In this document: in pieces, positions 16,152 to 25,248 of the stretch
Layout: each line of letters starts with the position of its first letter
Numbering within the stretch: the first letter of the stretch is position 1
Source: a virus
DNA: 33,534 bases
Strand: one strand, 5' to 3'
IMG/VR virus record: IMGVR_UViG_3300031566_000214
Coordinates: 1-33,534 of that record
Program-made: the position numbers and the translations under genes
Notes under the pieces: model-generated
Told to the model about the DNA's origin: nothing
The model's input: only the letters and a program-made list of their open reading frames with translations
Database searches by the model: none

Positions 16152-16604
16152 ATGGGTAAAAAGATCGGTTTGGAGTGCAAGGCGTACTACGCATCGGCGG
16201 TGCTGAGCGATGACGTCACGCCCGCCACGGCGAGTTGGAACGAGATCGACGAGGCGCGTGACATCACCCTCACCCTCGAACGCGGCGAGGCGGACGTCAG
16301 TTCCCGCGCGTCTACGTGGGCCGCCTTCAAGGCCACGCTCAAGAATGGCAGGGTCGACATGGAACTCTCCTACGATGCTACCGATACCGCCTACGAGGCC
16401 CTGCGCGATGCGTGGGACAGCGGGGACGAAATCGGCATCGCCATCATGGACGGCGATATCGAGACCGGCGGCAGCGAAGGCTTCTGCGCGAACATGAGCG
16501 TCCTCAACATGACGCGCAACGAGCCGCTGGAGGATGGCGTCACCGTAAGCGTGAGCCTGCGGCCGTCGTCTTTCGCAGACCTCTACGAAGTCGCCGGTTC
16601 CTAA
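16152..16604 (+). CDS. Major tail tube protein
   Basis: A 150-residue protein beginning MGKKIGLECKAYYASAVLSD and containing EARDITLTLERGEADVSSR and a late SVSLRPSS: the beta-sandwich pattern of siphovirus tail tube proteins (TP901-1 and lambda gpV type). It would stack as hexameric rings around the tape measure. ATG 16152 has AGGAGG at 16137-16142 with nine bases spacing; the longer frame to 16029 runs through the terminator stem and is rejected. Placement between connector and chaperone genes agrees. Confidence 0.85.
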   Translation: MGKKIGLECKAYYASAVLSDDVTPATASWNEIDEARDITLTLERGEADVSSRASTWAAFKATLKNGRVDMELSYDATDTAYEALRDAWDSGDEIGIAIMDGDIETGGSEGFCANMSVLNMTRNEPLEDGVTVSVSLRPSSFADLYEVAGS

Positions 16605-16637
16605 TCCACACAACTACGAGGACTGGAGGAGGTTTGT

Positions 16638-17102
16638 ATGAGGGAGTTTACGGATAGCGAGGGACGCACGTGGCGTCTCCATATGACCATCGGCGCGCTC
16701 AAGCGGGTGAGGGGCCTGATAGGCATCGACCTGTTGGGCCTCTCGGATGGGAAGCCGCCGCTGCTCACGCGGCTCGGCACGGACGTTGTGCTGCTCATCG
16801 ACACCATTTTTGCCCTGGTCAAGCCGGAGGCGGACGCAGCGGGCGTGTCCGATGAAGCATTCGGGGCAGCGCTCGGCGGTGAGGCCGCACAGAACGCGCA
16901 GAAGGCGTTCTACGAGGAACTCACGGATTTTTTGCGTGGCCTCGGCCGCGCCGAACTCGCCCGAGCGGTGACGACGCAAGCGGAACTGATAAAGGCCGCC
17001 GTCTCCGAGGCCGACGCGGTGCTGGCGAAGATCAATCCGACGGAGGAGGTGAAGGCGATCTTTGGCGAACGGTCTACGGACTCGCCGGACTCTGTGGCGT
17101 GA
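16638..17102 (+). CDS. Tail assembly chaperone-like protein
   Basis: A 154-residue protein: short beta hairpin (EFTDSEGRTWRLHMTIGALK) then a helical body ending in a flexible tail (ERSTDSPDSVA). Size, fold pattern and place between tail tube and tape measure match the G-type tail chaperones, which bind the tape measure and guide tube polymerisation. A strong GGAGGAGG lies before ATG. Its stop overlaps the next start (GTGA); the next frame is -1 relative to this gene. Confidence 0.7.
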   Translation: MREFTDSEGRTWRLHMTIGALKRVRGLIGIDLLGLSDGKPPLLTRLGTDVVLLIDTIFALVKPEADAAGVSDEAFGAALGGEAAQNAQKAFYEELTDFLRGLGRAELARAVTTQAELIKAAVSEADAVLAKINPTEEVKAIFGERSTDSPDSVA

Positions 17103-17368
17103 ACCCAGACCCGTTCACGCTCGGAGAACTGTGCGTCATGGCGGACGCCGTGCAACTCGAACGCTGGAACCATACGAGCAGCCTCATGTCGATCATCTAC
17201 AACATGAATCGTGATCCGAAGAAGGGGAGGGCGCGGAGTCCACACGACTTCAACCCGATGCTCGCGGGTGAACATCGACACACGAGCGGCGGTGTGCCCA
17301 TCACGCCCAAGAGTCTCAAGTCGCTGGCGAAGGTCTTTGCCGGAGCCGCACGGAAGGTGGAGGGATAG
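17099..17368 (+). CDS. Second tail-chaperone ORF (T-like)
   Basis: An 89-residue protein, NPDPFTLGELCVMADAVQ at the start and NRDPKKGRARSPHDFNPM in the middle, a layout typical of the small ORF between chaperone and tape measure. In lambda the equivalent T part is made by a -1 frameshift from G. Here the frame is also -1, and no stop interrupts it for a long way upstream, but I see no canonical slippery heptamer in the overlap and there is a GTG start overlapping the previous TGA, so coupled re-initiation is the simpler reading. No own SD is visible. Confidence 0.65.
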   Translation: MNPDPFTLGELCVMADAVQLERWNHTSSLMSIIYNMNRDPKKGRARSPHDFNPMLAGEHRHTSGGVPITPKSLKSLAKVFAGAARKVEG

Positions 17369-17371
17369 CCA

Positions 17372-19573
17372 ATGGCATTCGGAAAAACAGGCGGCATACG
17401 CGCGGGCAAGGCATTCGTCGAACTCTTTGCCGATGACTCGAAGCTCCTGCGCGGCCTGCGGGCCGCTCAGGCGAAGGTTGAGAAGTTCGGCAACGCCGTG
17501 CGTGGCATCGGCACGAAGATGATGGTCGCGGCGGGATTAATGTCCGTCCCCTTCATCTATAGCGCCAAGGCGGCGGGCGATGCCATCGAAACGCTCAACA
17601 AGTTTGAGCAGGTCTTTGGCGTGCAGGCCGCAGCGGCGCGCGAGTTCGCGGACGAACTGGCAAAGGCCGTGGGGCGCTCGCGTTATGAGATATACGACAC
17701 GCTAGCATCGTTTCACGCCTTTTTCCTCGGCTTTGGGTTCGGCGCGGACAAAGCACGCGAAATGGCTCAGGAAATCCAGAAGCTCGCCCTGGACTTCGCC
17801 TCTCTTTACAACATCCAGGACAAGGAGGCCATTGAGAAGATTCAGAGCGGCCTCGCCGGTATGCCCCGCACCCTGCGCGAATACGGTATCAACATCCTAG
17901 ACAGCACCGTGCAACAGGAAGCCTTCAACATGGGCATTGCCAAGGGCACGGGGGAGTTAACGGGGCAGCAGAAGGTGCTGGCGCGCTATTCGCTGATCGC
18001 GAAAACCCTCACCAAGCAGGGGGTCGTGGGGGACGCTGTGCGCACTGCCGGCGAGTTCGTCAACATGATGAAACGCCTGCGCGCGTACGTTCACGATACC
18101 GCCGTGGCTATCGGGCTTGCCATCCTCCCGGCGGTGACGGACCTCGTCAGACGCATTGTTGATGTTGTCGCCAGTGTACGCGATTGGGCTGAGGCCAACC
18201 CCAAGCTCATACAAACGCTGGCAAAGCTTACCGTTGCCATTGGTGTCGGCGGGGCGCTACTGGTCGGCGTCGGGACGCTCATCACGCTGCTGGGCGGTCT
18301 ACTCAACCCCGTCGGTGCTGTTATTGCAGCCCTCCTCGCCCTCGGTGGTGTGCTCGGGGGAGTTGCCATCACCAATCGTCTGTTCGCCAGCAGCGCGGCA
18401 ACCGCGACACAAAACATCTCTCAGAGCGCCGCCGCAGCGGACAAACTCGTCGCGCGCTACGAAGAACTCGTGAAGAAAACCCACCGCACGGCTGCTGAAG
18501 CCCTCGAACTACACAACATCACAGAACGCCTGAAAAAGCTTTTCCCTGAATGGGCTAGCGAGATTGACGGGACGGCGGAAAGCCTGAAGCGCCTGGAATT
18601 GCGGATGCGACAGTTCGGTGAGGGCACAAAGGATTTGGGGCCAGCCGGGCGCGCACTCGCGCTTCAGGAAACAGAAGCCGAAATCGCTGCTACCACCCGG
18701 CGCATAAAGGTACTGGGGGGGCGCCTGCGGGGACGGGAACCCGCAAGCCGCCTGGAACACGAACAGGCGGCAGAAATAGAACAGTTGGCCGCCAAGTTGT
18801 TGAAGCTGCGCCAACACAAGAAAGAGGTGCTTGCACCCGGAGGAGCACTGAGCACAACCCCGAAGGGCGGCAGAGCCGGTGCGGTGTCAGAAGATGCGGC
18901 AATCACTCATGAGGCCGAAGCTGAACGCAAACTGCACGATCTCAGGATCGCGGCCATTCGGGACGAAGAGAAGCGGCGGCTTGAGGAAATCAACGTGAGA
19001 TACGAGCGCGAGTACAAGGCGGCACAAGACATTAAGGCGTCGGAAAAGGAACTTGGGCTGATACAGCAGCAATGGGAGCAGGCGCGCGCCAACGCGATGG
19101 TTGAGTTCCGGCTCAAGAAGGAAGAAGAATTTGCACGGGAGCACGAACGCCAGGCCGAGGAACAAATGGCATCGCGTGAACGCATGGAGAGACACGCTCT
19201 GAGCGTCCAGGAGGCGCTCGCCGTTGAGCGCATCCGCGCGGCGAAGGACGGCATCGCTGAGGAAGTTACGCTCCTGCAACTCGAACTTGAGAAAGCCCTA
19301 CGCGAAGCAGTTCAGGTCGGCGCGCCGCCCGAGGTCATTGCCCAGATCGAAGAACTCTTTGCGCTCCGGGAACAGGCCGTTCGTGCCGCAGGTGAAACCG
19401 TTTCCGTGGCCGGCACTTTCTCGTCCGAAGCCCTCTGGGGCATGGGCGGCGGCTCCGCACTCGACCGCACAGCCAAGGCCACCGAGGAAAACGTAAAGGT
19501 CAGCAAGGATATCGAACGCAACACAGAACGCACCCTCCAGGTCATCGAGGGCGGCGGGTGGGTCTTTGCATGA
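17372..19573 (+). CDS. Tape measure protein
   Basis: The 733-residue protein is the longest in the tail module and follows the chaperone pair, as tape measures do. The N-terminal third has GAGDAIETLN-like tape-measure repeats and a conserved-looking FANKFE-type EQVFGVQAAAAREFADEL segment. Strong hydrophobic spans lie around residues 283-335. A long charged coiled coil covers about 500-645. It would set tail length and pass into the host envelope during DNA entry. By the usual 0.15 nm per residue this predicts a tail near 110 nm. GGAGG precedes the ATG. Confidence 0.9.
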   Translation: MAFGKTGGIRAGKAFVELFADDSKLLRGLRAAQAKVEKFGNAVRGIGTKMMVAAGLMSVPFIYSAKAAGDAIETLNKFEQVFGVQAAAAREFADELAKAVGRSRYEIYDTLASFHAFFLGFGFGADKAREMAQEIQKLALDFASLYNIQDKEAIEKIQSGLAGMPRTLREYGINILDSTVQQEAFNMGIAKGTGELTGQQKVLARYSLIAKTLTKQGVVGDAVRTAGEFVNMMKRLRAYVHDTAVAIGLAILPAVTDLVRRIVDVVASVRDWAEANPKLIQTLAKLTVAIGVGGALLVGVGTLITLLGGLLNPVGAVIAALLALGGVLGGVAITNRLFASSAATATQNISQSAAAADKLVARYEELVKKTHRTAAEALELHNITERLKKLFPEWASEIDGTAESLKRLELRMRQFGEGTKDLGPAGRALALQETEAEIAATTRRIKVLGGRLRGREPASRLEHEQAAEIEQLAAKLLKLRQHKKEVLAPGGALSTTPKGGRAGAVSEDAAITHEAEAERKLHDLRIAAIRDEEKRRLEEINVRYEREYKAAQDIKASEKELGLIQQQWEQARANAMVEFRLKKEEEFAREHERQAEEQMASRERMERHALSVQEALAVERIRAAKDGIAEEVTLLQLELEKALREAVQVGAPPEVIAQIEELFALREQAVRAAGETVSVAGTFSSEALWGMGGGSALDRTAKATEENVKVSKDIERNTERTLQVIEGGGWVFA

Positions 19574-19581
19574 GGTGATAT

Positions 19582-20487
19582 ATGGCTGCTGTAGTGATTG
19601 ACTCTGCACAGTTTGCCGAGCAGACCACGGGCAAGAACGCTTCGGCCACGCTCAAGTTCTCCATCGTGGGCGCGGCGGATACTGCGGCTGCGCTAACCGC
19701 GTTGGGCGCAAGCGAACTCTGTCCCGCCACCTATGAGGGACTGGAGCGGAAGGGTCGTACCGCCCGCACGGTCTACATCGACCCGGACAACGACGACAAC
19801 TGCATCTTTGCAGGCGAAGCCAGCTATGCGCCCGCAGGGCAGGGATCAGCCGAGGACTACACCCCCCCCGAAACCGGCGACTCGGAGTGGAACTTCGACA
19901 CGGGCGGCGGAACGCAGCACATTACGCAATCCCGTACGACCAAGGGCTATGCATCTGGTATTGATCCAGCAACCGGCGAGGCTTACGCTTTGATTCCGGG
20001 CTACAGGGGTGCCATCGGGGTCACCAACTCAGGCGTCGAGGGTGTGGATATCAATGTCTCGATCTTCAACTTCAGCGAAACCCACTACATAGCCGATGCC
20101 TATATCACCACGAATTACAAGAAGCTCCTGTTCCGTCTCACGAACAAGGTCAACAACGCATCATTCCGTGGCTTCGCTGCTGGTGAGGTATTGTTTCTGG
20201 GCGCGTCCGGGTCCAAGCGGGTTCAGGGTGACTGGCAGATTACCTTCCGGTTCGCCGCCAGCCCCAATAAGGTAATCACCTCAAGCAACCTATACGGTTT
20301 GGCTGTTGGGCAATCGGTGCGAAAAGATGGATGGCAGTATCTTTGGATTTTGTATGACGACGTTGTTCTTACCAAGGACATCGCGGGCGAGCCATATTCC
20401 TACAAGGCGCAGCGCCTACATGCAGTCTACGTTGAGGAAGTCTACGAGCCGGACAGCTTCAGCCTCCTCGGGATTGGGAGTTCATAG
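19582..20487 (+). CDS. Conserved tail-module structural protein
   Basis: A 301-residue, beta-rich protein directly behind the tape measure. The end is distinctive: DWQITFRFAASPNK, then KKDGWQYLW-like RKDGWQYLWILYDD and VYVEEVYEPDSFSLLGIG. I recall this ending in structural proteins that follow tape measures in environmental phages, but not a proven role; distal tail or minor tail protein is the best guess from position. The first 100 residues include TYEGLERKGRTARTVYIDP. AGGTGA lies close to the ATG. Confidence 0.6.
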   Translation: MAAVVIDSAQFAEQTTGKNASATLKFSIVGAADTAAALTALGASELCPATYEGLERKGRTARTVYIDPDNDDNCIFAGEASYAPAGQGSAEDYTPPETGDSEWNFDTGGGTQHITQSRTTKGYASGIDPATGEAYALIPGYRGAIGVTNSGVEGVDINVSIFNFSETHYIADAYITTNYKKLLFRLTNKVNNASFRGFAAGEVLFLGASGSKRVQGDWQITFRFAASPNKVITSSNLYGLAVGQSVRKDGWQYLWILYDDVVLTKDIAGEPYSYKAQRLHAVYVEEVYEPDSFSLLGIGSS

Positions 20488-21654
20488 ATGAGCGGCGACG
20501 ACATGAAAAAGGTGCGCACCGGTGATCCGATGCGGATACCCGCCGACACCTACAACAACTTCATCGACGCCGCCCGCACCAACAAGGAAACGGGCACGCT
20601 CTTCCGCTCGGGCGCGCTCAACACCAGTCTCGCCCCCGGCACCACCCTGGCCTACAACGCGAGTGGTGAGGATGCGCCCTTCATGGCCGTCGTCGAGTTG
20701 AAAGACCTTGTGGCCAGCAGCGTGACCCTGGAGTTCACGAAGCCGGGCACGGCTGGCGGCGGTGGCGTGTTCACCATTGCGCTGGAACCTATCGCGACGG
20801 GCAGGCTCGGCGTCATTGCCGTGGCCGGTGCGCCCTACCAGATGATGATCGAGGCGGAAAGTTGTGCGGTGGGCGACCTGTTCGTCGGTGGGTGGGGGGA
20901 TGACCCGCCTGCGGGCGAGGAGGCGATAGACCCGACGTGGTATGCGCAGCCGATGCCGGATGGGGCGACGCCCGACTTCCGCATCCTCAACAGTTCCAGC
21001 GACATGGAGGCCACGCCTGCGCAGGCGAGTTTTTTTAGCCAAGGTGAATCCATAGCACTTCCAAAGGCCTGTATTGCAGGCGTGACGCTCAACATGGAAA
21101 CCTCATCGGTCGCATCTCGAACATACTGTAGGGCGCAACGCAAATGGACTGGAGTAAACACTTCGACGGAGATGTATCGCGGGCTAATACAACTCACCTT
21201 ACCTGTCACGGTGAAGTCGGGCGATGGACTTCTGATAGTAAACACCCCATACATGATTGCCAGCATGGGGGGGTCTGCGGCACCGAATGCACAGGTATAC
21301 GCGGATGATCCCTTGCGTGTGGAGATACGCGGTGTCACGGGGGCGTTTTCGTGTGCGGATGATGACTTTGCGACGCTGGCTGGACTGCCGGTTACGGCAA
21401 CCGCAAGCTTTGCCGACGCATCATTTCGGCTCTACGCAAATAACGTTGGTCTCCGTAGTGCTTTCTCGGCCCCGTACTCATTTCAGCATGACGCCAGCTA
21501 TTTGGGCTTTCTTGCAACGCATACGATATATGGTTTTCAACTTGAGACCGTACATCTGCCACTTCTAAGCCTTTCGGGTTGTGAGCCCACATTCGGTACC
21601 ACACAGACAAATGGGACATTGGTAAGGGCATATCTTGTGCGCCTCTCGGCATAG
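20488..21654 (+). CDS. Minor structural protein, possible tail fibre, mosaic
   Basis: A 388-residue protein starting one base after the previous stop. The first 180 residues include VRTGDPMRIPADTYNNFIDA, a start seen in various phage structural proteins, and are encoded by GC-rich DNA like neighbouring genes. From about 21028 (residue 181, SFFSQGESIALP) the DNA becomes visibly AT-richer up to the stop, and the protein turns into a beta-rich C-terminal domain. Such a change within one ORF suggests a swapped receptor-binding or host-specificity domain. No catalytic motif was recognised. Confidence 0.55.
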   Translation: MSGDDMKKVRTGDPMRIPADTYNNFIDAARTNKETGTLFRSGALNTSLAPGTTLAYNASGEDAPFMAVVELKDLVASSVTLEFTKPGTAGGGGVFTIALEPIATGRLGVIAVAGAPYQMMIEAESCAVGDLFVGGWGDDPPAGEEAIDPTWYAQPMPDGATPDFRILNSSSDMEATPAQASFFSQGESIALPKACIAGVTLNMETSSVASRTYCRAQRKWTGVNTSTEMYRGLIQLTLPVTVKSGDGLLIVNTPYMIASMGGSAAPNAQVYADDPLRVEIRGVTGAFSCADDDFATLAGLPVTATASFADASFRLYANNVGLRSAFSAPYSFQHDASYLGFLATHTIYGFQLETVHLPLLSLSGCEPTFGTTQTNGTLVRAYLVRLSA

Positions 21655-21718
21655 GAAGGCAGAAAGATTGTGATAAACAGTTACTACCTGATGCACATTC
21701 ACAAGGAAGGAGTAGGCA

Positions 21719-22333
21719 ATGACTTTCTGTAATTTCTGGGAGAATGAGATTCTTGACCACGTGTTCGGCAAAGGCGCTTACACGCCGCCCACGATCTTCG
21801 TGGCCCTGTCCACCGCCGATCCCACGGATACGGCACTGGCCATAGCCGAACCATTCGGCGGCTCCTATGCCCGCGTCGAAACCGCCGGGGCGGACTGGGC
21901 CGCTGCAAGCGGCGGCGCACTCTCGAACGGGAACGAGGTTACCTTCCCCGAAGCGAGCGGCGACTGGGGCACCATCTCGCACTTCTGCCTGTTCGACCAG
22001 GCGCGCACCAGCCATGCCATCACGGGCGTCGTCACCGGCACCAAGACGTTTACCGTCGCCGGTGATCAGACGCTCGAACTCGTTGCCGGTACGTTGCTGT
22101 CCGTAGACAACTCTACGGGTAACGATGGGAACTACACCGTCACGTCCTCCACGTTCGACGTGGACCATACCGATATCGTGACCACCGAGGCCATCGCGGA
22201 CGCCACGGTGGACGGCACACTCTACCCGATGGGCAACCCGCTGGGCTACGGCGCGCTTTCCGTGAGTAAGGCGATAGCCAGCGGTGATACCGGGAAGTTC
22301 GCAGCGGGCGACCTGGATGTCACGCTCGACTGA
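21719..22333 (+). CDS. Tail fibre-like protein with an inserted beta domain
   Basis: A 204-residue protein whose start (FWENEILDHVFGKGAYTPPT, then IFVALSTADPTD and GSYARVE) and end (GDTGKFAAGDLDVTLD) match the small Gp80-type putative tail fibre family. Between EASGDWGTISHFCLFD and the end lies an extra 75-residue stretch, TKTFTVAGDQTLELVAGT to DATVDGTLY, which looks like a separate small beta domain carried by other phage proteins. AAGGAG upstream of ATG is good. Adhesion is the likely role. Confidence 0.65.
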   Translation: MTFCNFWENEILDHVFGKGAYTPPTIFVALSTADPTDTALAIAEPFGGSYARVETAGADWAAASGGALSNGNEVTFPEASGDWGTISHFCLFDQARTSHAITGVVTGTKTFTVAGDQTLELVAGTLLSVDNSTGNDGNYTVTSSTFDVDHTDIVTTEAIADATVDGTLYPMGNPLGYGALSVSKAIASGDTGKFAAGDLDVTLD

Positions 22334-22348
22334 TGATGAGGTAGGACA

Positions 22349-23950
22349 ATGGCTACGGCAACCGCACTGGAGTTCACGGCGGCCAGCAGCGAATACGCAA
22401 GCATCGCCGCACCGAACGCCGCGCTGAACGTCCAGCAGATCACGATGAGCGCGTGGGCATGGCTCGATGCCGGGGCGACGGCGAGCGGATTCATCTTCAA
22501 CCGCCTGATGACGCAACCGGGAACCTACGCCCTGAACTACTATCACGGTGGCGGTGGGGCGGCCATGCGTTGGGGCGCACAAGTACGGCTTGAAGGCAGT
22601 GAAGAGACCTACCGTGATGTACTATCAGATGCCGTACCTGCGATAGACGAATGGGTACATCTTCTATCCACCTATGACGGCAGCAGCCTGAAACTCTATG
22701 TGAACAATGTGTTGCAGGCCGACATGGACAACACGGCCGGGGCCATAGACCAGGACAACCCCGGCGTACTTATGATGGGGGCGCACCCAACCCCAACACA
22801 ATACTGGGGCGGCAAGTTCGCTGATTCGCGCGTCTATAACCGCGCCCTCGACACTGATGAACGCACCGCCATCTACAGCGACGGCGGCAAGGGCAATGAT
22901 GGCGTGACCAGCGGACTCGTCGGGCACTGGAACTTTGAGGAAGGCGTTGTCGGCGTGGAAGCCGCCGGCGCCAACAGCGTCCTCGACGTGAGCGGATATG
23001 GCAGTCATGCCACGCCCGTCAATACCCCCGTCTACGCCGTGGGTCCGGCCGCCGCCCGATACCTGAAGGGTGGGTGCGATGCGCAATCGGCCTGCACTGC
23101 CGCTCTTGTGCGCTTGCGCGAGCTATCAGGGGCGGTGAATGCTCAGGCGGTCCTCGTTGCCGTCTTGCGCGGCGGCTCCGTCTATTTCGCCGGAACCATG
23201 GCGGGGCAGGGGACGCTAAGCGCCCAACTCAGATTGCTCCGCAAAATCGCCGGTACGTGTGCCGCCACAAGCGCCCTGACCGGCTCGCTACTGGACCTGA
23301 CGTTTCTGTCCGGCACCATTGCGGCTACCTCCGGTCTGACCGCTGCGATGAGCCGTCTGCGTGAGATTGGCGGCACCATAGCCGCAGTCAGCACGCTCGA
23401 AAGCCCGCTCCGGCGCATCCGGCGCATCCCCGGCACGATCGCCGCCGTCAGCGCATTCTCAGCACCCATACTCGTCCGCTTCTGGATTCCGTATGTCGAG
23501 ATTCCGCTTGCGCCCCCGACCGGCATGAGGCGACTCACCTGGAACACCGACGAGGCGGTGGAGATATGGCTGGACGGCGCGTTCTACGCCGACGCTTCGG
23601 GCGGCATGTTCACCCTCCCCGCTGATACCGAGATTCGCCAGATCATAGACGTGTGGGATGAGCCGCCGAACACCATACGCACGCCCCTTGATCGCGTTGC
23701 TTTGGAATGGACGGGCGACGCAACCGAATACCAGGTCTGGCGTCGCCTGAGTGGGGGGGACTGGGCGCAGATTGCGACCGTGACGAACACGACCTATACC
23801 GATGACCCGCTCGCGGACGGTGTGTATGACTACAAGATCGTCGCCGTGGATGACGAAGGCGACACCGCCACGTCCGCCACCGCGCAGGTCACGATTTCCA
23901 GCGCCCCCGAAGCCCCGAGCGAACTCACCGTAGAAGCGGAGGCAGTCTGA
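22349..23950 (+). CDS. LamG-like / 20-residue repeat / fibronectin-like adhesion protein
   Basis: The 533 residues hold three parts. Residues 1-235 are a LamG/concanavalin-like jelly roll (FTAASSEYASIAAPNAALN, GSSLKLYVNN, RVYNRALDTDE, LVGHWNFEEG). Residues 245-376 are six and a half repeats of a 20-residue unit of the form AxSxLxAxLxxLRxIxGTIA. Residues about 425-520 are a fibronectin type III-like domain (YQVWRRLSGGDWAQIATV, YDYKIVAVDDEGD). LamG and fibronectin folds bind surface sugars or proteins, so a tail adhesin is likely. The stop overlaps the next start (TGATG). Confidence 0.75.
   Translation: MATATALEFTAASSEYASIAAPNAALNVQQITMSAWAWLDAGATASGFIFNRLMTQPGTYALNYYHGGGGAAMRWGAQVRLEGSEETYRDVLSDAVPAIDEWVHLLSTYDGSSLKLYVNNVLQADMDNTAGAIDQDNPGVLMMGAHPTPTQYWGGKFADSRVYNRALDTDERTAIYSDGGKGNDGVTSGLVGHWNFEEGVVGVEAAGANSVLDVSGYGSHATPVNTPVYAVGPAAARYLKGGCDAQSACTAALVRLRELSGAVNAQAVLVAVLRGGSVYFAGTMAGQGTLSAQLRLLRKIAGTCAATSALTGSLLDLTFLSGTIAATSGLTAAMSRLREIGGTIAAVSTLESPLRRIRRIPGTIAAVSAFSAPILVRFWIPYVEIPLAPPTGMRRLTWNTDEAVEIWLDGAFYADASGGMFTLPADTEIRQIIDVWDEPPNTIRTPLDRVALEWTGDATEYQVWRRLSGGDWAQIATVTNTTYTDDPLADGVYDYKIVAVDDEGDTATSATAQVTISSAPEAPSELTVEAEAV
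23081..23476 (+). repeat. Six and a half 20-residue (60-bp) coding repeats
   Basis: Within the adhesion protein, residues 245-376 fall into 20-residue units (one has 21), each starting A-x-S-x-L and ending x-G-T-I-A. The last three (GTIAATSGL, GTIAAVSTL, GTIAAVSAF) are the most alike. Protein periodicity is clear; DNA identity is modest, so copies are old or under selection only for the pattern. One similar unit (LAGSIDAVSSLTASLLIV) appears in the next gene. Confidence 0.75.
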
Positions 23951-25248
23951 TGCCGCTTGAGAACTTCACGACCTATACCGAGTTGGACGCCAACGACCAC
24001 ATCACGGTGGCGGCCAACCTGCTCGACGTGAATGGCATCACGACGAGTGAAGATGCGTGGGTCTATAAGGACATGGGGGCGGGGCACTTTGGGGCGACGT
24101 TCTCGCACGATGTGAAGGTGACGCCTCGCGCCTCGGACGAGAACTCCAACTGTGTGGTCTGGGCGGATTCGAATCTGATAGAAGGCCGGAAGTATTGGGT
24201 AGATAATGGGAGTCAGGCACTCACGGTCTTTGTGAATAACACCCCTGGCCACGGATATCGGTTCTATTTAGAGAACAATGAAGCGCCCCGCACCGCCGAC
24301 TACACGGCAGACTTCTTTGCGAGCGTGGACACGCCGTACTACCTGACGATAGAGCGCACGTCCGACACCTCCATCTCCTGTCGTATCTACTCAGACGCTG
24401 CACGCACGAACCTGCTCGACACACTCACCGTAGCAATCACAGCGGGGCGGACTTACCGATACATATTCGCTGCGAACAGTACGAACCTCGGCACGGGATA
24501 CGCGTTCTCCTGCGACATCGAAAACCTGCACCTGCATGAGCCGGTCACGCTCGCCGGTAGCATTGATGCCGTATCGTCACTCACCGCCTCCCTGCTCATA
24601 GTGGGCGACGTCGAGATTACGCTGGACTGGACGGAGAGCGACAGCGCCGACGTTGCGGACTACCCCATCTATCGCGGCGTCAACGCACCCGCCAAACTCG
24701 ACACGCCCTACGCCACGCCCGCCGCGCCCGCGTGGACTGATTCCGTGTCCGGCGCCGTGGATGCCCTCTATACCTTCCTCGTCCGCGCGCGGGATTCCGA
24801 CGGCAACGAGGAGGCGAACATCCTGGAGATGGTGCGCGTCGGCGTCGCCGCCGGCGGAGTGCTTACCTCGCTGCCCGCGCCCCCGCGCATTGCCATCGCC
24901 ACCGCCATTGCCGACGGCAAGATACAGGTTGATTGGCTCTACGATCCGCTCGATGAGGGCGACGAGCCCGGCGTGGCCCACGAAGCGCGTATCTACTGGG
25001 ACAACGGGACGGGGACGATAGACTGGGCGACCCCCGCAGTCAGCGTGGCGATGAGTCACCCTACGGCGGCGGACTGGTATACCTGGAGTTCGGGCGTGCT
25101 CGTTAATGAGCAGGAATACCTGTTCTGCGTGCGGATCGGAACGGACGCATGGCCGGCTGGGATAGAGACGCAGAATACCGACACCTGCGCGGCCACGGCC
25201 GACAGCGACGTGCCCGCAACCCCCGTGCTCACGGCGACCGTGGTGTAA
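23950..25248 (+). CDS. Jelly-roll plus fibronectin-like tail adhesion protein
   Basis: A 432-residue protein beginning MPLENFTTYTELDANDHITV, a start I recall from a phage jelly-roll family; residues 1-198 fit a single beta sandwich. After one copy of the 20-residue unit (LAGSIDAVSSLTASLLIV) come two fibronectin-like domains, about 215-300 (DYPIYRGVNAP, YTFLVRARDSDGNEE) and 305-425 (PPRIAIATAIADGKIQVDW, YLFCVRIG). It is coupled to the preceding adhesin and probably works with it on the tail. It is the last plus-strand structural gene; its stop abuts the stop of the minus-strand gene with no bases between. Confidence 0.7.
   Translation: MPLENFTTYTELDANDHITVAANLLDVNGITTSEDAWVYKDMGAGHFGATFSHDVKVTPRASDENSNCVVWADSNLIEGRKYWVDNGSQALTVFVNNTPGHGYRFYLENNEAPRTADYTADFFASVDTPYYLTIERTSDTSISCRIYSDAARTNLLDTLTVAITAGRTYRYIFAANSTNLGTGYAFSCDIENLHLHEPVTLAGSIDAVSSLTASLLIVGDVEITLDWTESDSADVADYPIYRGVNAPAKLDTPYATPAAPAWTDSVSGAVDALYTFLVRARDSDGNEEANILEMVRVGVAAGGVLTSLPAPPRIAIATAIADGKIQVDWLYDPLDEGDEPGVAHEARIYWDNGTGTIDWATPAVSVAMSHPTAADWYTWSSGVLVNEQEYLFCVRIGTDAWPAGIETQNTDTCAATADSDVPATPVLTATVV

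Noticed and set aside
21028-21040. Run of seven T as a programmed frameshift site
   Set aside because: The reading frame continues without break across it for over 600 bases, so no shift is needed.
21392-22582. 396-residue minus-strand ORF
   Set aside because: It is antisense to three tail genes and shows low-complexity histidine and arginine-rich sequence typical of shadow frames.
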